Source: CALBZG01 sp964486295
Lineage (GTDB): Bacteria > Bacillota > Clostridia > Peptostreptococcales > Anaerovoracaceae
DNA length: 64,000 bases
Assembly (NCBI GenBank): GCA_964486295.1
Contig: CAZAMF010000004.1
Span: 62,001-126,000 of the forward strand
Direction of reading: 5' to 3'
In this document: positions 16,431-25,427 of the stretch, in pieces
How the letters are laid out: each line of letters begins with the position of its first letter
Numbering within the stretch: position 1 is the stretch's first letter
The notes under the pieces: generated by a model
What the model was told of the DNA's origin: nothing
Database searches by the model: none
Seen by the model: the letters and a program-made list of their open reading frames with translations, nothing else
Made by a program: the position numbers and the translations under genes

Positions 16431-17687
16431 TTATCTTTGCGCCAGTGCCGATGCAATATCCTCCAGAGCGATCATTGTCTGATCTCCCGTATTCATGTCC
16501 TTTAAAGAAACCTTACCTTCAGCCAGCTCGTTATCCCCAATGACCGCAGTATACCTGGCATGAAGCCTGTCGGCATATTTCAGCTGTCCTTTTATATTTC
16601 TTGCCAGACTGTCCATTTCCACGCTGAATCCCTTGTTTCTCAACGTTCTGGCCAGTCCAAGCCCTACGGATTTTGCATTTTCACCCAGCACCGCCACAAA
16701 AAGATCCACGCCCGGAGGTTCAGGTATCTCCACGCCATTGGCTTCCAGCACCAGCAGAAGCCTCTCGATCCCCAGGCCAAATCCGACGCCCGGCACCGAC
16801 GGTCCGCCCAGCTGCTCGATCAGATTGTCATACCTGCCGCCGCCGCACACGGTCCCCTGGGCACCGATGTTGTTGGACACAAATTCGAAAGCGGTTTTGG
16901 TATAATAATCAAGGCCGCGGACGATCCCTGGATCTACCATAAAATCTACTCCGGCGGCTTTCAGGTTTTTCTGAAGGTCAGCGAAAGCCGTGCTGCAGTC
17001 TTCGCAAAGATAATCCAGCATCACAGGTGCGCCCTTCACCAGAGTCTGGCAGACCTCGCTCTTGCAATCGAGGATCCTCATGGGATTTCTATCATAGCGG
17101 CCCTTGCATGTGTCGCATAGTTCATCAAATTTCGGCATCAGGAATTCGCGAAGCGCCGTTCTGTATTTCTCACGGCAATCAGGGCACCCGATGCTGTTGA
17201 TCCGGAGCTCCACGTCCTTGATTCCAAGCCCCGCCAGGAAATCAGCCGCCAGGACGATGACTTCCGAATCAGCCATCATATCCATTGTACCGAAGATCTC
17301 AATGCCGAACTGATGGAATTCCCTCAGGCGACCTGACTGCGGCTTCTCATAACGGAAACAAGGTATATCATAATAATACTTGGTAGGCTGGATCTCCGCG
17401 TATTGTTTGTGCTCAATAAAAGAGCGGACCACGGGCGACGTACCTTCCGGCTTGAGGGTGATGCTTCTTTTGGCATAATCCTCAAAGGTATACATTTGCT
17501 TCTCTACGATATCGGTGGTATCCCCAACACCTCTTGCAAAAAGTTCTGTATGCTCAAAAACCGGGGTCCTGATTTCTTTAAAACCATATCTCCTGCAGAT
17601 ATCTGCAAACGCTTTTTCAACAGCATGCCATTTGTAAACCTGATTCGGCAAAACATCCTTAGTGCCCTTCGGTGCATTGATGATCAT
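16431..17687 (-). CDS. hisS: Histidyl-tRNA synthetase
   Basis: A 418-residue class II HisRS of normal length. Motif 1 region starts MIINAPKGTKDVLPNQVYKW; motif 2 includes YYYDIPCFRYEKPQSGRLRE and FHQFG; the histidine-binding segments are TLKPEGTSPVVR and GLDYYTKTAFEFV; motif 3 is GVGFGLGIERLLLVLE. The conserved RPEGT is KPEGT here, a substitution I believe occurs in other Clostridia. AGGAGGAAGAGCA precedes the ATG. The spacer from hemZ is only 11 nt, so there is no room for a T-box; it is expressed as part of the operon. Confidence 0.95.
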   Translation of the reverse strand: MIINAPKGTKDVLPNQVYKWHAVEKAFADICRRYGFKEIRTPVFEHTELFARGVGDTTDIVEKQMYTFEDYAKRSITLKPEGTSPVVRSFIEHKQYAEIQPTKYYYDIPCFRYEKPQSGRLREFHQFGIEIFGTMDMMADSEVIVLAADFLAGLGIKDVELRINSIGCPDCREKYRTALREFLMPKFDELCDTCKGRYDRNPMRILDCKSEVCQTLVKGAPVMLDYLCEDCSTAFADLQKNLKAAGVDFMVDPGIVRGLDYYTKTAFEFVSNNIGAQGTVCGGGRYDNLIEQLGGPSVPGVGFGLGIERLLLVLEANGVEIPEPPGVDLFVAVLGENAKSVGLGLARTLRNKGFSVEMDSLARNIKGQLKYADRLHARYTAVIGDNELAEGKVSLKDMNTGDQTMIALEDIASALAQR

Positions 17688-17698
17688 TGCTCTTCCTC

Positions 17699-19057
17699 CT
17701 AAAACAAGTCTTTTATTTTTCTCTCGATCATCTCATCCAGACGATCGATATATTGTCTATAATTCGATACGTTCGCAACACGTTCATGTCTGTTCTCCGA
17801 AGGATAGGTTGCCTTGCTGATCCCCCCGGCGCCCATGGCGATGATGCTCTGTTTCTCTTCCATAATACGGATATTGTAGATGCAGGCTGTATCGTTGATA
17901 CAGTAGCCCACATTTTCCAGGGCTCCTGCCATATGTTTCTGTCTGTACAGGTAATAAGGTTTATAGCCTTTATTTTTCAGGATCCCGGCTGCGCGATCCA
18001 GCATCCGGGTGACATTCTCCCCTTGCTTATAATGATAATCGCTGTCCTCCTCCTTCAGTCGGGAGGCTCTCTTGACTGCCAGCGTGTGAACCGTTATGTT
18101 TTCGGCGCCCAGTCCGACGATGGCGTTGATGGTATTTTGAAAATCATCGGGGCTTTCTTCCGGGAGCCCGGCGATCACATCCGAATTGATGATAAACTCA
18201 TGTTTTGAAGCCAGTTCAAAGGCGCGGACTACATCATCGGGTTCATGACTCCTGCCGATCAGCCTCAGCGTGGATTCTTTCATGCTTTGCGGATTGATGC
18301 TGATTCTGTTTACACCGAAGTCTGCCATAGCTTTGAGTTTTTCAGGCGTAATGGTATCCGGTCTGCCCGCTTCCATGGTAAACTCCTTCAGATACGAAAA
18401 GTCAAAAGAAGAACCTATTTTATACAGCAGTTGTTCGATTTGATGGGCATTCAGTGTCGTCGGCGTACCTCCTCCGATATAGAGGGACTCCGCTTTCAGC
18501 CCTTTATTCCTCATTGCTTCGGAAACGAATGCGATCTCCTTATGCAAGGCTCCCAGATAAGCGTCGATCTCACTTTCTTTCACCTGATTGGACGTGAAAC
18601 TGCAATATAGACATCTAGTGGGGCAAAACGGTATGCCGATATATAGACCCACATCTTCTGTTTCCGCATCAAGCAGCCGCTGCTGATAAAGAACGATATC
18701 GATCAAAAGGTCCGCCTTATTACTGCTTAACAAATAGAATCCGGTCAACTCCCGATAAGCGGCTTGAGTCCCCAGCTTTCCTATCAATTCCCCGGCCAGC
18801 TTCACAGGCCTGACGCCGGTCAGAATGCCCCATTCAGGCTTCAAGCCCGTCAGGTCGGATAGTTCGGAATAGATTTTCCTCTTTATCAGATTCTTTGCTG
18901 TTTTGCGGGTTTTTTCATCTTTTATGGTATCTGATTTCGCATTTCCTCCGCTGGCGCAGTCTGTTTCTATGATATACTCGCCAGGCTTCAGGAAAACTTT
19001 GATCAGTTCTTCATATTCATATGGATTGGAAACGCCTTCCAGCCGTACACTATACAA
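17699..19057 (-). CDS. hemZ: HemZ-type radical SAM coproporphyrinogen III oxidase-like protein
   Basis: A radical SAM protein of about 452 residues in the HemN/HemW/HemZ group. The cluster motif CxxxCxxC is in GIPFCPTRCLYCSFTSNQ, followed by SLYIGGGTPTTL and later GAENITVHTLAVKRASRL, typical of HemZ. HemZ has been annotated as an oxygen-independent coproporphyrinogen dehydrogenase, but HemW relatives are heme chaperones, so the reaction is uncertain. I place the start at TTG 19057 because AGAAGGAG lies 10 nt before it and this leaves an 8-nt overlap with the MBL gene; in-frame ATGs further upstream lie deeper in that gene. Position between the MBL hydrolase and hisS is common in Clostridia. 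Confidence 0.82.
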   Translation of the reverse strand: MYSVRLEGVSNPYEYEELIKVFLKPGEYIIETDCASGGNAKSDTIKDEKTRKTAKNLIKRKIYSELSDLTGLKPEWGILTGVRPVKLAGELIGKLGTQAAYRELTGFYLLSSNKADLLIDIVLYQQRLLDAETEDVGLYIGIPFCPTRCLYCSFTSNQVKESEIDAYLGALHKEIAFVSEAMRNKGLKAESLYIGGGTPTTLNAHQIEQLLYKIGSSFDFSYLKEFTMEAGRPDTITPEKLKAMADFGVNRISINPQSMKESTLRLIGRSHEPDDVVRAFELASKHEFIINSDVIAGLPEESPDDFQNTINAIVGLGAENITVHTLAVKRASRLKEEDSDYHYKQGENVTRMLDRAAGILKNKGYKPYYLYRQKHMAGALENVGYCINDTACIYNIRIMEEKQSIIAMGAGGISKATYPSENRHERVANVSNYRQYIDRLDEMIERKIKDLF

Positions 19058-19670
19058 AAAAGTTATTCTCCTTCTCATAGCCGATGCTGGTTGGACCCAT
19101 ATGTCCCGGAAAAACATCCGTTTCATCCGGAAGAACAAACAGTTTGCTATGAATGGAATCCGCTATCTCCTCAAAGCTCCCGCCCGGAAAATCCGTCCTG
19201 CCGATGCTCTGACAAAACAAGGTATCACCGCTGAACAGAAGATTTTCCACCAAAATGCACATGCAGCCTTTGGTATGGCCCGGAGTATGGATGAATGTAA
19301 GTTCCAGTTCCCCGACCCTCAAAGTTTCTCCATCGTTCACATAAATATCCGCGTCGAATGAGATCGGCCGGCTGTTAATTTCGCGACTGAAGTTCATATA
19401 AGGATTATTCAGCATTTCCTTTTCTGCCGCATGGGCAACGATCTTCATCTCTGGAAAATCATTTTTGTAGCCCGGTACGCCCCCAATATGATCACCATGC
19501 CCATGGGTAAGGATCAGATACATTACCTCGTATCCGTTTCGTCTGATTTCATCCACCATAGCTGATGAATGTATCCCAGCATCCACGATAAACGCTTTTT
19601 TGCTTTGGTCGTCAATCGCCAGATATGAATTGGAACCCGCAGTTCCGCCTGTATATACTTTTAAATCCAT
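19050..19670 (-). CDS. MBL-fold metallo-hydrolase (glyoxalase II-like)
   Basis: A 206-residue metallo-beta-lactamase-fold hydrolase. The metal motif is LTHGHGDHIGG, followed by FIHTPGHTKGCMCI and LFSGDTLFCQSIGRTDFPGG, all typical of the YqgX/glyoxalase II-like group. Members hydrolyse thioesters such as S-lactoylglutathione or analogues; the natural substrate here is not known, and Clostridia often lack glutathione. GAGAGG precedes the ATG. It follows dtd after about 50 nt and overlaps hemZ by 8 nt. The relA-dtd-MBL-hemZ-hisS order is a familiar clostridial block. Confidence 0.88.
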   Translation of the reverse strand: MDLKVYTGGTAGSNSYLAIDDQSKKAFIVDAGIHSSAMVDEIRRNGYEVMYLILTHGHGDHIGGVPGYKNDFPEMKIVAHAAEKEMLNNPYMNFSREINSRPISFDADIYVNDGETLRVGELELTFIHTPGHTKGCMCILVENLLFSGDTLFCQSIGRTDFPGGSFEEIADSIHSKLFVLPDETDVFPGHMGPTSIGYEKENNFFV

Positions 19671-19719
19671 TTTTCGATCCTCTCGTCATCCGAAATTCTG
19701 TTCTGTCTTAAAATCCCAC

Positions 19720-20169
19720 TCAGAAGGTCCGCTTGCTGTCCATCAGAATCGTCACCGGCCCGTCGTTATAAATCTTCACCAGCATTTCAGCCTGGAAAAT
19801 TCCTTCTTCCGTCACGACCCCCTGCTGTTTGATTAATTGAACGCAATGATCGTACAGCATTTTGGCCTTTTCCGGTCTGGCAGCCTGTATAAAACTGGGG
19901 CGGTTGCCTTTTCTGCAGTCTCCATACAGAGTGAACTGCGACACGGCCAATATTTTGCCGCCGACATCCTTCAGTGAAAGATTCATCTTCCCTTCAGGAT
20001 CCTCAAAAACCCTCAGTCCGCAAATTTTATTCGCTATATATTCTGCATCCTTTTCGTTATCCTCTTCGGATACGCCGATCAGGACCATAAATCCATTCTC
20101 TATTTTGCCGGTTACTATCCGGTCGACACTGACCTCAGATTCTGTCACCCGCTGAATAACAGCTCTCAT
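19720..20169 (-). CDS. dtd: D-aminoacyl-tRNA deacylase
   Basis: A 149-residue DTD, the usual length, which removes D-amino acids (and glycine) mischarged on tRNA. The start MRAVIQRVTESEVSV, the catalytic segment ISQFTLYGDCRKGNRPSF-like (here LAVSQFTLYGDCRKGNRPSF) and the Gly-Pro motif in YNDGPVTILMDS are present. The ATG at 20169 is chosen because GGAGGAATT precedes it; seven upstream in-frame codons are not family-like. It lies 24 nt after relA, a linkage conserved across Firmicutes. Confidence 0.95.
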   Translation of the reverse strand: MRAVIQRVTESEVSVDRIVTGKIENGFMVLIGVSEEDNEKDAEYIANKICGLRVFEDPEGKMNLSLKDVGGKILAVSQFTLYGDCRKGNRPSFIQAARPEKAKMLYDHCVQLIKQQGVVTEEGIFQAEMLVKIYNDGPVTILMDSKRTF

Positions 20170-20192
20170 AATTCCTCCGATTCCTGCCAAGC

Positions 20193-22376
20193 CTAACCAA
20201 TCGCACGGTAGACATCCGCAACTCCAGGCACCATCCTGAATCCTTTCAGCAATTTTTCCATCTGGGTGGTCCCGGCGATGGAAACAGTCAACGTGATATT
20301 GGCCACATCATGGTGTTTACCGCTTTTTGCGTTGACTCCGGTGATATGAACATCCATATTTTCACAAACCTTGGACAAGTCACTGAATAGCCCTTTTCTA
20401 TCTTCAGCCAGGATGCAGATATCGACATCATAGCTCTTATTCACATAGGTCTCGTCCCACGCCACATCGATCATTCTCGCTTTTTCGGACTCTTCCATGG
20501 ACAGCAGGTTGACGCAGTCTTTTCTATGGACCGATATTCCTCTTCCTTTGGTGATGAATCCGACGATTTCATCGCCGGGCACTGGGCTGCAGCACTTGCT
20601 GAACCGGATCAGAAGATTATCGGCGCCCTTGACCTTGACTCCTGTGGCATCGCTTGTTTTGGTTTTCTTTTTTTCTCCCACCGCAAGATTTTCGATACGG
20701 TTTTCGTTCTTCCTGAGTTCTTCCTGTTTTTCCTCGTGATAGTAGCCAATCAGGGCTATTACTACCTTGGAAAGAAACGCGCCGCCGTGTGACAGTTGCG
20801 TATACAATTCGTCATTGGTGGATATATTCAGGCTCTTGACCAGTCTTGATATTTTGGTGTTTGTCAGAATGAACTGAGGATCATAGCCTTTTCGTCTGAT
20901 ATATTTTTCTATGACTTCTTTGCCTTTATCGACATCATCAGACTTATTCTGCTTTTTAAGATAGGCCCTGATTTTATTTCGTGCATTGCTGCTTTTGACG
21001 ATTTTAAGCCAGTCGATGGACGGCCCTTTGGAATTTGAATTGGTGACAATCTCGACGATCTGGCCGTTTTCCAGTTTGTAATCGATAGGCACCATCTTCC
21101 CATTGACTTTCGCACCGACACAGCGATAGCCCACGTTGGAGTGGATTTTGAAAGCAAAGTCCAGCGGAGTCGAGCCGGCAGGCAGTTCCATGACATCACC
21201 GCCCGGCGTAAAAACGAAAACCTGGCTCGCAAAAAGATCCACTTTGAGGGTTTCCATAAACTCTCTTGAATTGTCCACGTCTTTTTGCCATTCCAGGGAT
21301 TGTCTAAGCCACGCAAGCTTGACCTCCTCCATATCATGGCTGACGCCCTCTTTGTATTTCCAATGCGCTGCGATACCTAATTCGGCGATTTTGTGCATCT
21401 CATAGGTCCTGATCTGGATCTCGAAAGGCTCTCCGTTCTCGCCGATGACAGTCGTATGAAGCGACTGATACATGTTCGGTTTCGGCATGGCAATATAATC
21501 TTTGAATTTGCCCGGAATCGGTTTCCACATCGTATGGACGATACCCAGGACCGCATAACAATCCCTGATGTTTTCAACGATCACCCGAACAGCAGACAAA
21601 TCGAAAATTTCGTCAAGCTCCTTGTGCTGTTGCTTCATTTTCTTATAGATACTGTATAGATGCTTAGATCGCCCTGTGATGTCGTATTTGATGCCCAGAT
21701 CATCAAGGGCCATTTTGATCTCTTCCATCACATGATCGATGGTTTCCGCCTGCATTGCCCGTTTCTTTTGCACCTGCTTGACAAGATCTTCATAAGCCTG
21801 CGGCTCCAGGTGCTTGAAAGCAATATCCTCCAGTTCGAATTTGATGGCGAATATCCCGAGTCTGCTTGCCAGAGGCGCATAGATTTCAAGGGTTTCCAGG
21901 CATTTCTCGGCAATTTTTTCCGGAGCCATAAAATTGATGGTCCTTAAATTATGAAGTCTGTCTGCAAGCTTGATGATCAGCACCCGGATATCCTTGCTCA
22001 TGGCCAGGAACATTTTTCGAAGGTTCTCTGCCTGCAGATCCTCTTTTTTCTCGTATTTGATGCCGCCCAGTTTCGTCACTCCATCCACCAGCAGCATCAC
22101 TTCTTCGCCGAACTCCAGCTTCAGAAGCTCTATGTCATAATCGGTATCCTCCACGACATCATGAAGAAGTCCGGCTATGATGGTGTCTTCATCCATGCCG
22201 AGCTCAGCCAGGATCAAAGCAACATGAGCCGGGTGAATGATATACTCTTCGCCCGACTTTCTGATCTGTCCTTTATGCAATTCCTGCGCTTTGTCGAATG
22301 CGCGCCCGATACTCTCAAAATTGTAAGCCGGATTGATTGCTGCGAGAGAATTCAGGAAATCTTGCTTTTGATCCAT
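20193..22376 (-). CDS. relA: Bifunctional (p)ppGpp synthetase/hydrolase Rel
   Basis: A 727-residue long RelA/SpoT homologue controlling the stringent response. Order: HD hydrolase (about 45-200, with HPAHVALILAELGMDEDT and GLLHDVVEDTDY), synthetase (about 235-350, with GRSKHLYSIYKKMKQQ and PKPNMYQSLHTTVIG), TGS (about 390-450, VFVFTPGGDVMELPAGSTPL), a helical/zinc-finger region (RFSKCCSPVPGDEIVGFITK) and a C-terminal ACT domain. Both the HD residues and the synthetase signature are intact, so it should both make and degrade (p)ppGpp. AAAGGAAAAC precedes the ATG. It follows secDF after 35 nt and precedes dtd. Confidence 0.95.
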   Translation of the reverse strand: MDQKQDFLNSLAAINPAYNFESIGRAFDKAQELHKGQIRKSGEEYIIHPAHVALILAELGMDEDTIIAGLLHDVVEDTDYDIELLKLEFGEEVMLLVDGVTKLGGIKYEKKEDLQAENLRKMFLAMSKDIRVLIIKLADRLHNLRTINFMAPEKIAEKCLETLEIYAPLASRLGIFAIKFELEDIAFKHLEPQAYEDLVKQVQKKRAMQAETIDHVMEEIKMALDDLGIKYDITGRSKHLYSIYKKMKQQHKELDEIFDLSAVRVIVENIRDCYAVLGIVHTMWKPIPGKFKDYIAMPKPNMYQSLHTTVIGENGEPFEIQIRTYEMHKIAELGIAAHWKYKEGVSHDMEEVKLAWLRQSLEWQKDVDNSREFMETLKVDLFASQVFVFTPGGDVMELPAGSTPLDFAFKIHSNVGYRCVGAKVNGKMVPIDYKLENGQIVEIVTNSNSKGPSIDWLKIVKSSNARNKIRAYLKKQNKSDDVDKGKEVIEKYIRRKGYDPQFILTNTKISRLVKSLNISTNDELYTQLSHGGAFLSKVVIALIGYYHEEKQEELRKNENRIENLAVGEKKKTKTSDATGVKVKGADNLLIRFSKCCSPVPGDEIVGFITKGRGISVHRKDCVNLLSMEESEKARMIDVAWDETYVNKSYDVDICILAEDRKGLFSDLSKVCENMDVHITGVNAKSGKHHDVANITLTVSIAGTTQMEKLLKGFRMVPGVADVYRAIG

Positions 22377-22411
22377 GTTTTCCTTTTTTTAATCTTTATT
22401 AAAATAATGAT

Positions 22412-24628
22412 TTATATTTTAGTCTTCTTCTTGGACTTTTTCGGTTTATACTTCGAACCGCCGGTCAGTCTGCACAGGTCGTAATAAAGCGGCGAACAAA
22501 CCGATATGGACGAAACGCAGCCTGCCAATACACCCACCATCAGCGGAACAACAAACCCGCGAATCGAAGGCCCGGATAAGATGAACAGCGGAACCATCAC
22601 GATCAGTGTGGTGAACGAAGTCATTGCAGAACGGTGCAAGGTCTGGTTGATAGAAGAGTCGATCAGGTCTTCCATCTGGCTCTTTTTCATGAGACCAAGG
22701 TTTTCCCGGACACGGTCAAATACAACAATGGTGTCGTTTATGGAATATCCTACCACAGTCAGGATGCCGGCAATGAACGGGTTGTTCACCGTTACATTGA
22801 ATATGGCATAAAACGAAATCATAATCAAGATATCATGAAACTCACCGGCGATGGCTGCCAGGCCAAATTTCCATTCAAACCTGAACCCTACATAGATCAG
22901 CATACCCAATACAGAAATCAGCACTGCGATGAGGGCATTCTTCTGAAGCTCCTTTCCCACGGATGGTCCAAACTGTTCAATACTCAGCACATTGTCTTTG
23001 GTAATACCGAATTCTTCACCCAGGGTATTGACGATTTCCGTGCGCTGGCTGTTATCAAGGGACTCGGTGGTCCTTATAATGATTTCCTGGTTCTGCGTAC
23101 CGGCGTAAATGATTTCCTCATCCAGTCCGTAAGAATTCAAAGCAGCAGCAACTTCCGTCTGGCTGACCTGTTTGCCCATGTCGATCTGCATCATCGTACC
23201 GCCTGTAAAGTCGATACCATAGTTGAGCCCTCTGAACCCCGCGAATCCAAGACCGATTACAATGATGATGATGGATGCGACATAAAATATCTTTCTATTG
23301 CTTATAAATTTATACTGTTTTTTCAAGTTCAGAACAATTGTATTATCGTCTTTGATGCCGAAATATTTTTTATGAGTAAACTTTTTACTTTCACAAAGCA
23401 GACTCATGAACAGTTGAGTAACCACTACTGCGGTAAATATGCTGACCACAATACCGATCATCAGCGTCATCGCGAATCCTTTCACTGAACTGGATCCCAC
23501 CTGATACAGCACAACCGCGGCGATCAGGGTTGTGATCTGAGAGTCGATGATAGTGGACAAGGCACGTTTGAATCCCATCTGGGTCGCAACCCGGACAGTT
23601 TTACCGTTGACAATCTCTTCCGATATTCGGGAGAAAATGATAACATTGGCGTCCACCGCCATACCCACCGAGAGTATAATACCGGCAATTCCAGGCAGCG
23701 TCAGTACAGCATGCATGGCCACCATGATCCACAAAATCAATATCACATACAAAAGAAGCGCTATATTGGCAGTAAGGCCCATCATCCTGTAAAACAGGAA
23801 CATGATCACAATGACGCAGAGCAAACCGATCAGCCCGGCAATGACACTGTTTTCCAGCGCATGAACGCCGATTTTGGCAGTCTGCACCGAAGAGTTGACT
23901 TCTGTGAGGCCGACCGGCAGTGCACCGCCACGGATCAGGGCCGACAGATTTGAAGCATACTCCACATCGAATCCGCCTACGCTGCCATTGGTTATGATAC
24001 AATTCCCTCCCGATATGACCTCTTGAGGAACCGGACTGGATATGATTTTGTCATCAAGCAGGATTACGATCGCTCTGTTATCAACCCCTTGAAAGGCGCT
24101 GGTTATAGTACCGCTGATGGCTTTCCTGGTGGCATCTTCAAACTTTGTGCCGCCTTCTTTCGTAAATTCAATGGAAATGGCATAACCGCCGTTTTGCTGA
24201 TCCGTCGTTACCCCGGCATTTTTAATGTCACTACCGTCGAGCACTACAGTGCCGTCGGCAAGGCAGAACTGAAGCTGGGCCGTCTGACCGATTAAACTAA
24301 TGGCTTCCTCGGCATTTTCGGCTCCCGGAAGTTCTACTCGGATCCGTTTTTCTCCTTCGATCGTTACAACCGGTTCCGAAAGTCCCATCTGATTGACTCT
24401 GTTTTCGATGACGGCCTGAGTCTGTTCCATGATCTTTTTCAGATCTTCTCCGGTGGCCTTCGTATCCGCCTCCAAAACAACATAAACTCCGCCTTTTATA
24501 TCCAGACCGAGGTTCAATTTATCTTTGATGGGATTCAAAGGCCCCATCCCCAATAAAGTGACCCACCAACCTAAAATGATAATGATGATCGTCAGTACCG
24601 CGAGTACTTTTTTAGTCGTATAACTCAT
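22412..24628 (-). CDS. secDF: Fused protein translocase SecDF
   Basis: A 738-residue SecD-SecF fusion, as in Bacillus and many Clostridia; it uses the proton gradient to assist Sec export. The SecD half has an N-terminal helix, the P1 head region (DIKGGVYVVLEADTKATGED, VVTIEGEKRIRVELPGAENA) and a helix bundle with VGMAVDANVIIFSRISEEI. The SecF half begins near residue 440 with its own first helix, followed by NYGIDFTGGTMMQI and ending with GYSINDTIVVFDRVREN. Twelve membrane helices are expected. It has its own promoter (24678-24706) after the yajC terminator, and may drive relA, dtd and the genes beyond. Confidence 0.95.
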   Translation of the reverse strand: MSYTTKKVLAVLTIIIIILGWWVTLLGMGPLNPIKDKLNLGLDIKGGVYVVLEADTKATGEDLKKIMEQTQAVIENRVNQMGLSEPVVTIEGEKRIRVELPGAENAEEAISLIGQTAQLQFCLADGTVVLDGSDIKNAGVTTDQQNGGYAISIEFTKEGGTKFEDATRKAISGTITSAFQGVDNRAIVILLDDKIISSPVPQEVISGGNCIITNGSVGGFDVEYASNLSALIRGGALPVGLTEVNSSVQTAKIGVHALENSVIAGLIGLLCVIVIMFLFYRMMGLTANIALLLYVILILWIMVAMHAVLTLPGIAGIILSVGMAVDANVIIFSRISEEIVNGKTVRVATQMGFKRALSTIIDSQITTLIAAVVLYQVGSSSVKGFAMTLMIGIVVSIFTAVVVTQLFMSLLCESKKFTHKKYFGIKDDNTIVLNLKKQYKFISNRKIFYVASIIIIVIGLGFAGFRGLNYGIDFTGGTMMQIDMGKQVSQTEVAAALNSYGLDEEIIYAGTQNQEIIIRTTESLDNSQRTEIVNTLGEEFGITKDNVLSIEQFGPSVGKELQKNALIAVLISVLGMLIYVGFRFEWKFGLAAIAGEFHDILIMISFYAIFNVTVNNPFIAGILTVVGYSINDTIVVFDRVRENLGLMKKSQMEDLIDSSINQTLHRSAMTSFTTLIVMVPLFILSGPSIRGFVVPLMVGVLAGCVSSISVCSPLYYDLCRLTGGSKYKPKKSKKKTKI

Positions 24629-24677
24629 TTCAATAAACCTTTAACGCCTTTCGTCGTATACTTAAATTAACCTTATT

Positions 24678-24706
24678 ATTTTACTACAATATGAATGTAT
24701 AAACAA
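24678..24706 (-). promoter_or_regulatory. Sigma-A-type promoter before secDF
   Basis: On the minus strand TTGTTT (24701-24706) and TAAAAT (24678-24683) are 17 nt apart. It lies directly after the yajC terminator, so secDF and the following run are separated from yajC although both act in Sec export. The leader would be about 45 nt. Confidence 0.65.
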
Positions 24707-24716
24707 GGCATTTTAA

Positions 24717-24751
24717 TCAAAAAGCCCTTGAAAGTCAATGATTTTCAAGGG
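24717..24751 (-). terminator. Intrinsic terminator after yajC
   Basis: A 9-bp stem (CCCTTGAAA with TTTCAAGGG) around a 9-nt loop, followed on the minus strand by CTTTTTG. It ends the tRNA-Leu(CAA)-yajC transcript. The opposite strand also shows a T-rich tail, but no plus-strand gene precedes it. Confidence 0.8.
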
Positions 24752-24788
24752 TTTTGTGTTTCGGTTTTCAGCACTCTGATCTTTAGGT

Positions 24789-25250
24789 TTATTCTTTCGT
24801 TATCGGTTCGTCAACGATCTCCGCGTCAACGTGCTCGATGACCTCTGCAGGTTTTTCTTCCGCGGTTTCAACGGTCTCATCGGCAATTTCATCAGCCTTT
24901 TTCATTCTTTTCGGCTTGATTTTTTTATTCGCCGCATCCGCATCCGCTTCCGGTTCAGCTACAGCAGCAGCTTTCTTGCCGCCTTCGCTCTTAACTTCAA
25001 CCTTTGAGATCGCCCAACGCATGATTTCAAATTTTACTTTGTCTGCGCCGACTTCAATAATCAGTGTTTCGTCCTTTGTTTTTACGATTTTACCGCAAAT
25101 GCCGCCGATGGTTACGACTTCATCCCCTACGCGGATGCTGTTTCTCATCTCGGTTGTTTCTTTTTCTCTCTTTTTCTGCGGTCTGATCAGCAAGAAATAC
25201 ATCAATACGATCAGTAATATCAGTGGTAAAAATTGTGCTAATGCATCCAT
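24789..25250 (-). CDS. yajC: Preprotein translocase accessory subunit YajC, with long C-terminal tail
   Basis: A 153-residue YajC. One N-terminal membrane helix (LPLILLIVLMYFLLIRPQ) is followed by the conserved QKKREKETTEMRNSIRVGDE and VVTIGGICGKIVKTKDETL. After about residue 90 comes an Ala/Glu/Asp-rich tail with a short KIKPKRMKK basic patch, which makes the protein longer than the typical 90-110 residues. The ATG at 25250 is the family start; the open frame continues upstream only because it reads through the tRNA gene. It lies 36 nt after tRNA-Leu(CAA) and is probably processed from the same transcript. Confidence 0.92.
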   Translation of the reverse strand: MDALAQFLPLILLIVLMYFLLIRPQKKREKETTEMRNSIRVGDEVVTIGGICGKIVKTKDETLIIEVGADKVKFEIMRWAISKVEVKSEGGKKAAAVAEPEADADAANKKIKPKRMKKADEIADETVETAEEKPAEVIEHVDAEIVDEPITKE

Positions 25251-25285
25251 CTTCAATCCTCCCTGAAGGCTTAATTTTCTCCATA

Positions 25286-25372
25286 TGGTGCCGGCGATGG
25301 GGGTCGAACCCATACGGTGTTGCCACCACGGGATTTTGAGTCCCGCACGTCTGCCAATTCCATCACGCCGGC
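25286..25372 (-). tRNA. tRNA-Leu (anticodon CAA)
   Basis: Read on the minus strand this folds as a class II tRNA: a perfect 7-bp acceptor stem (GCCGGCG with CGCCGGC), an anticodon stem GGGA-type closing the loop CTCAAAA with anticodon CAA, a long variable arm (TGGTGGCAACACC) and the T-loop GGTTCGACCCC. The 3' CCA is encoded at 25286-25288. A promoter lies 11 nt upstream and yajC follows after 36 nt. Confidence 0.95.
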
Positions 25373-25383
25373 GCAACAGGGAT

Positions 25384-25412
25384 ATAATAGCATATTTCTG
25401 AAAACTTGTCCA
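25384..25412 (-). promoter_or_regulatory. Promoter before tRNA-Leu(CAA)
   Basis: On the minus strand TGGACA (25407-25412) and TATTAT (25384-25389) are 17 nt apart, with the tRNA 5' end about 11 nt after the -10 box. The -35 box differs from consensus at one position. Confidence 0.65.
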
Positions 25413-25427
25413 TACTCAAGTTAGAAA

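Noticed and set aside
10608..17698. T-box riboswitches before leuS, aspS or hisS
   Set aside because: The spacers ahead of these genes are 1 to 21 nt, too short for a T-box; none of the conserved T-box elements was seen.
25251..25376. Extended N-terminus of yajC
   Set aside because: The open frame runs through tRNA-Leu(CAA) and is not protein-like; the ATG at 25250 gives the normal YajC start.
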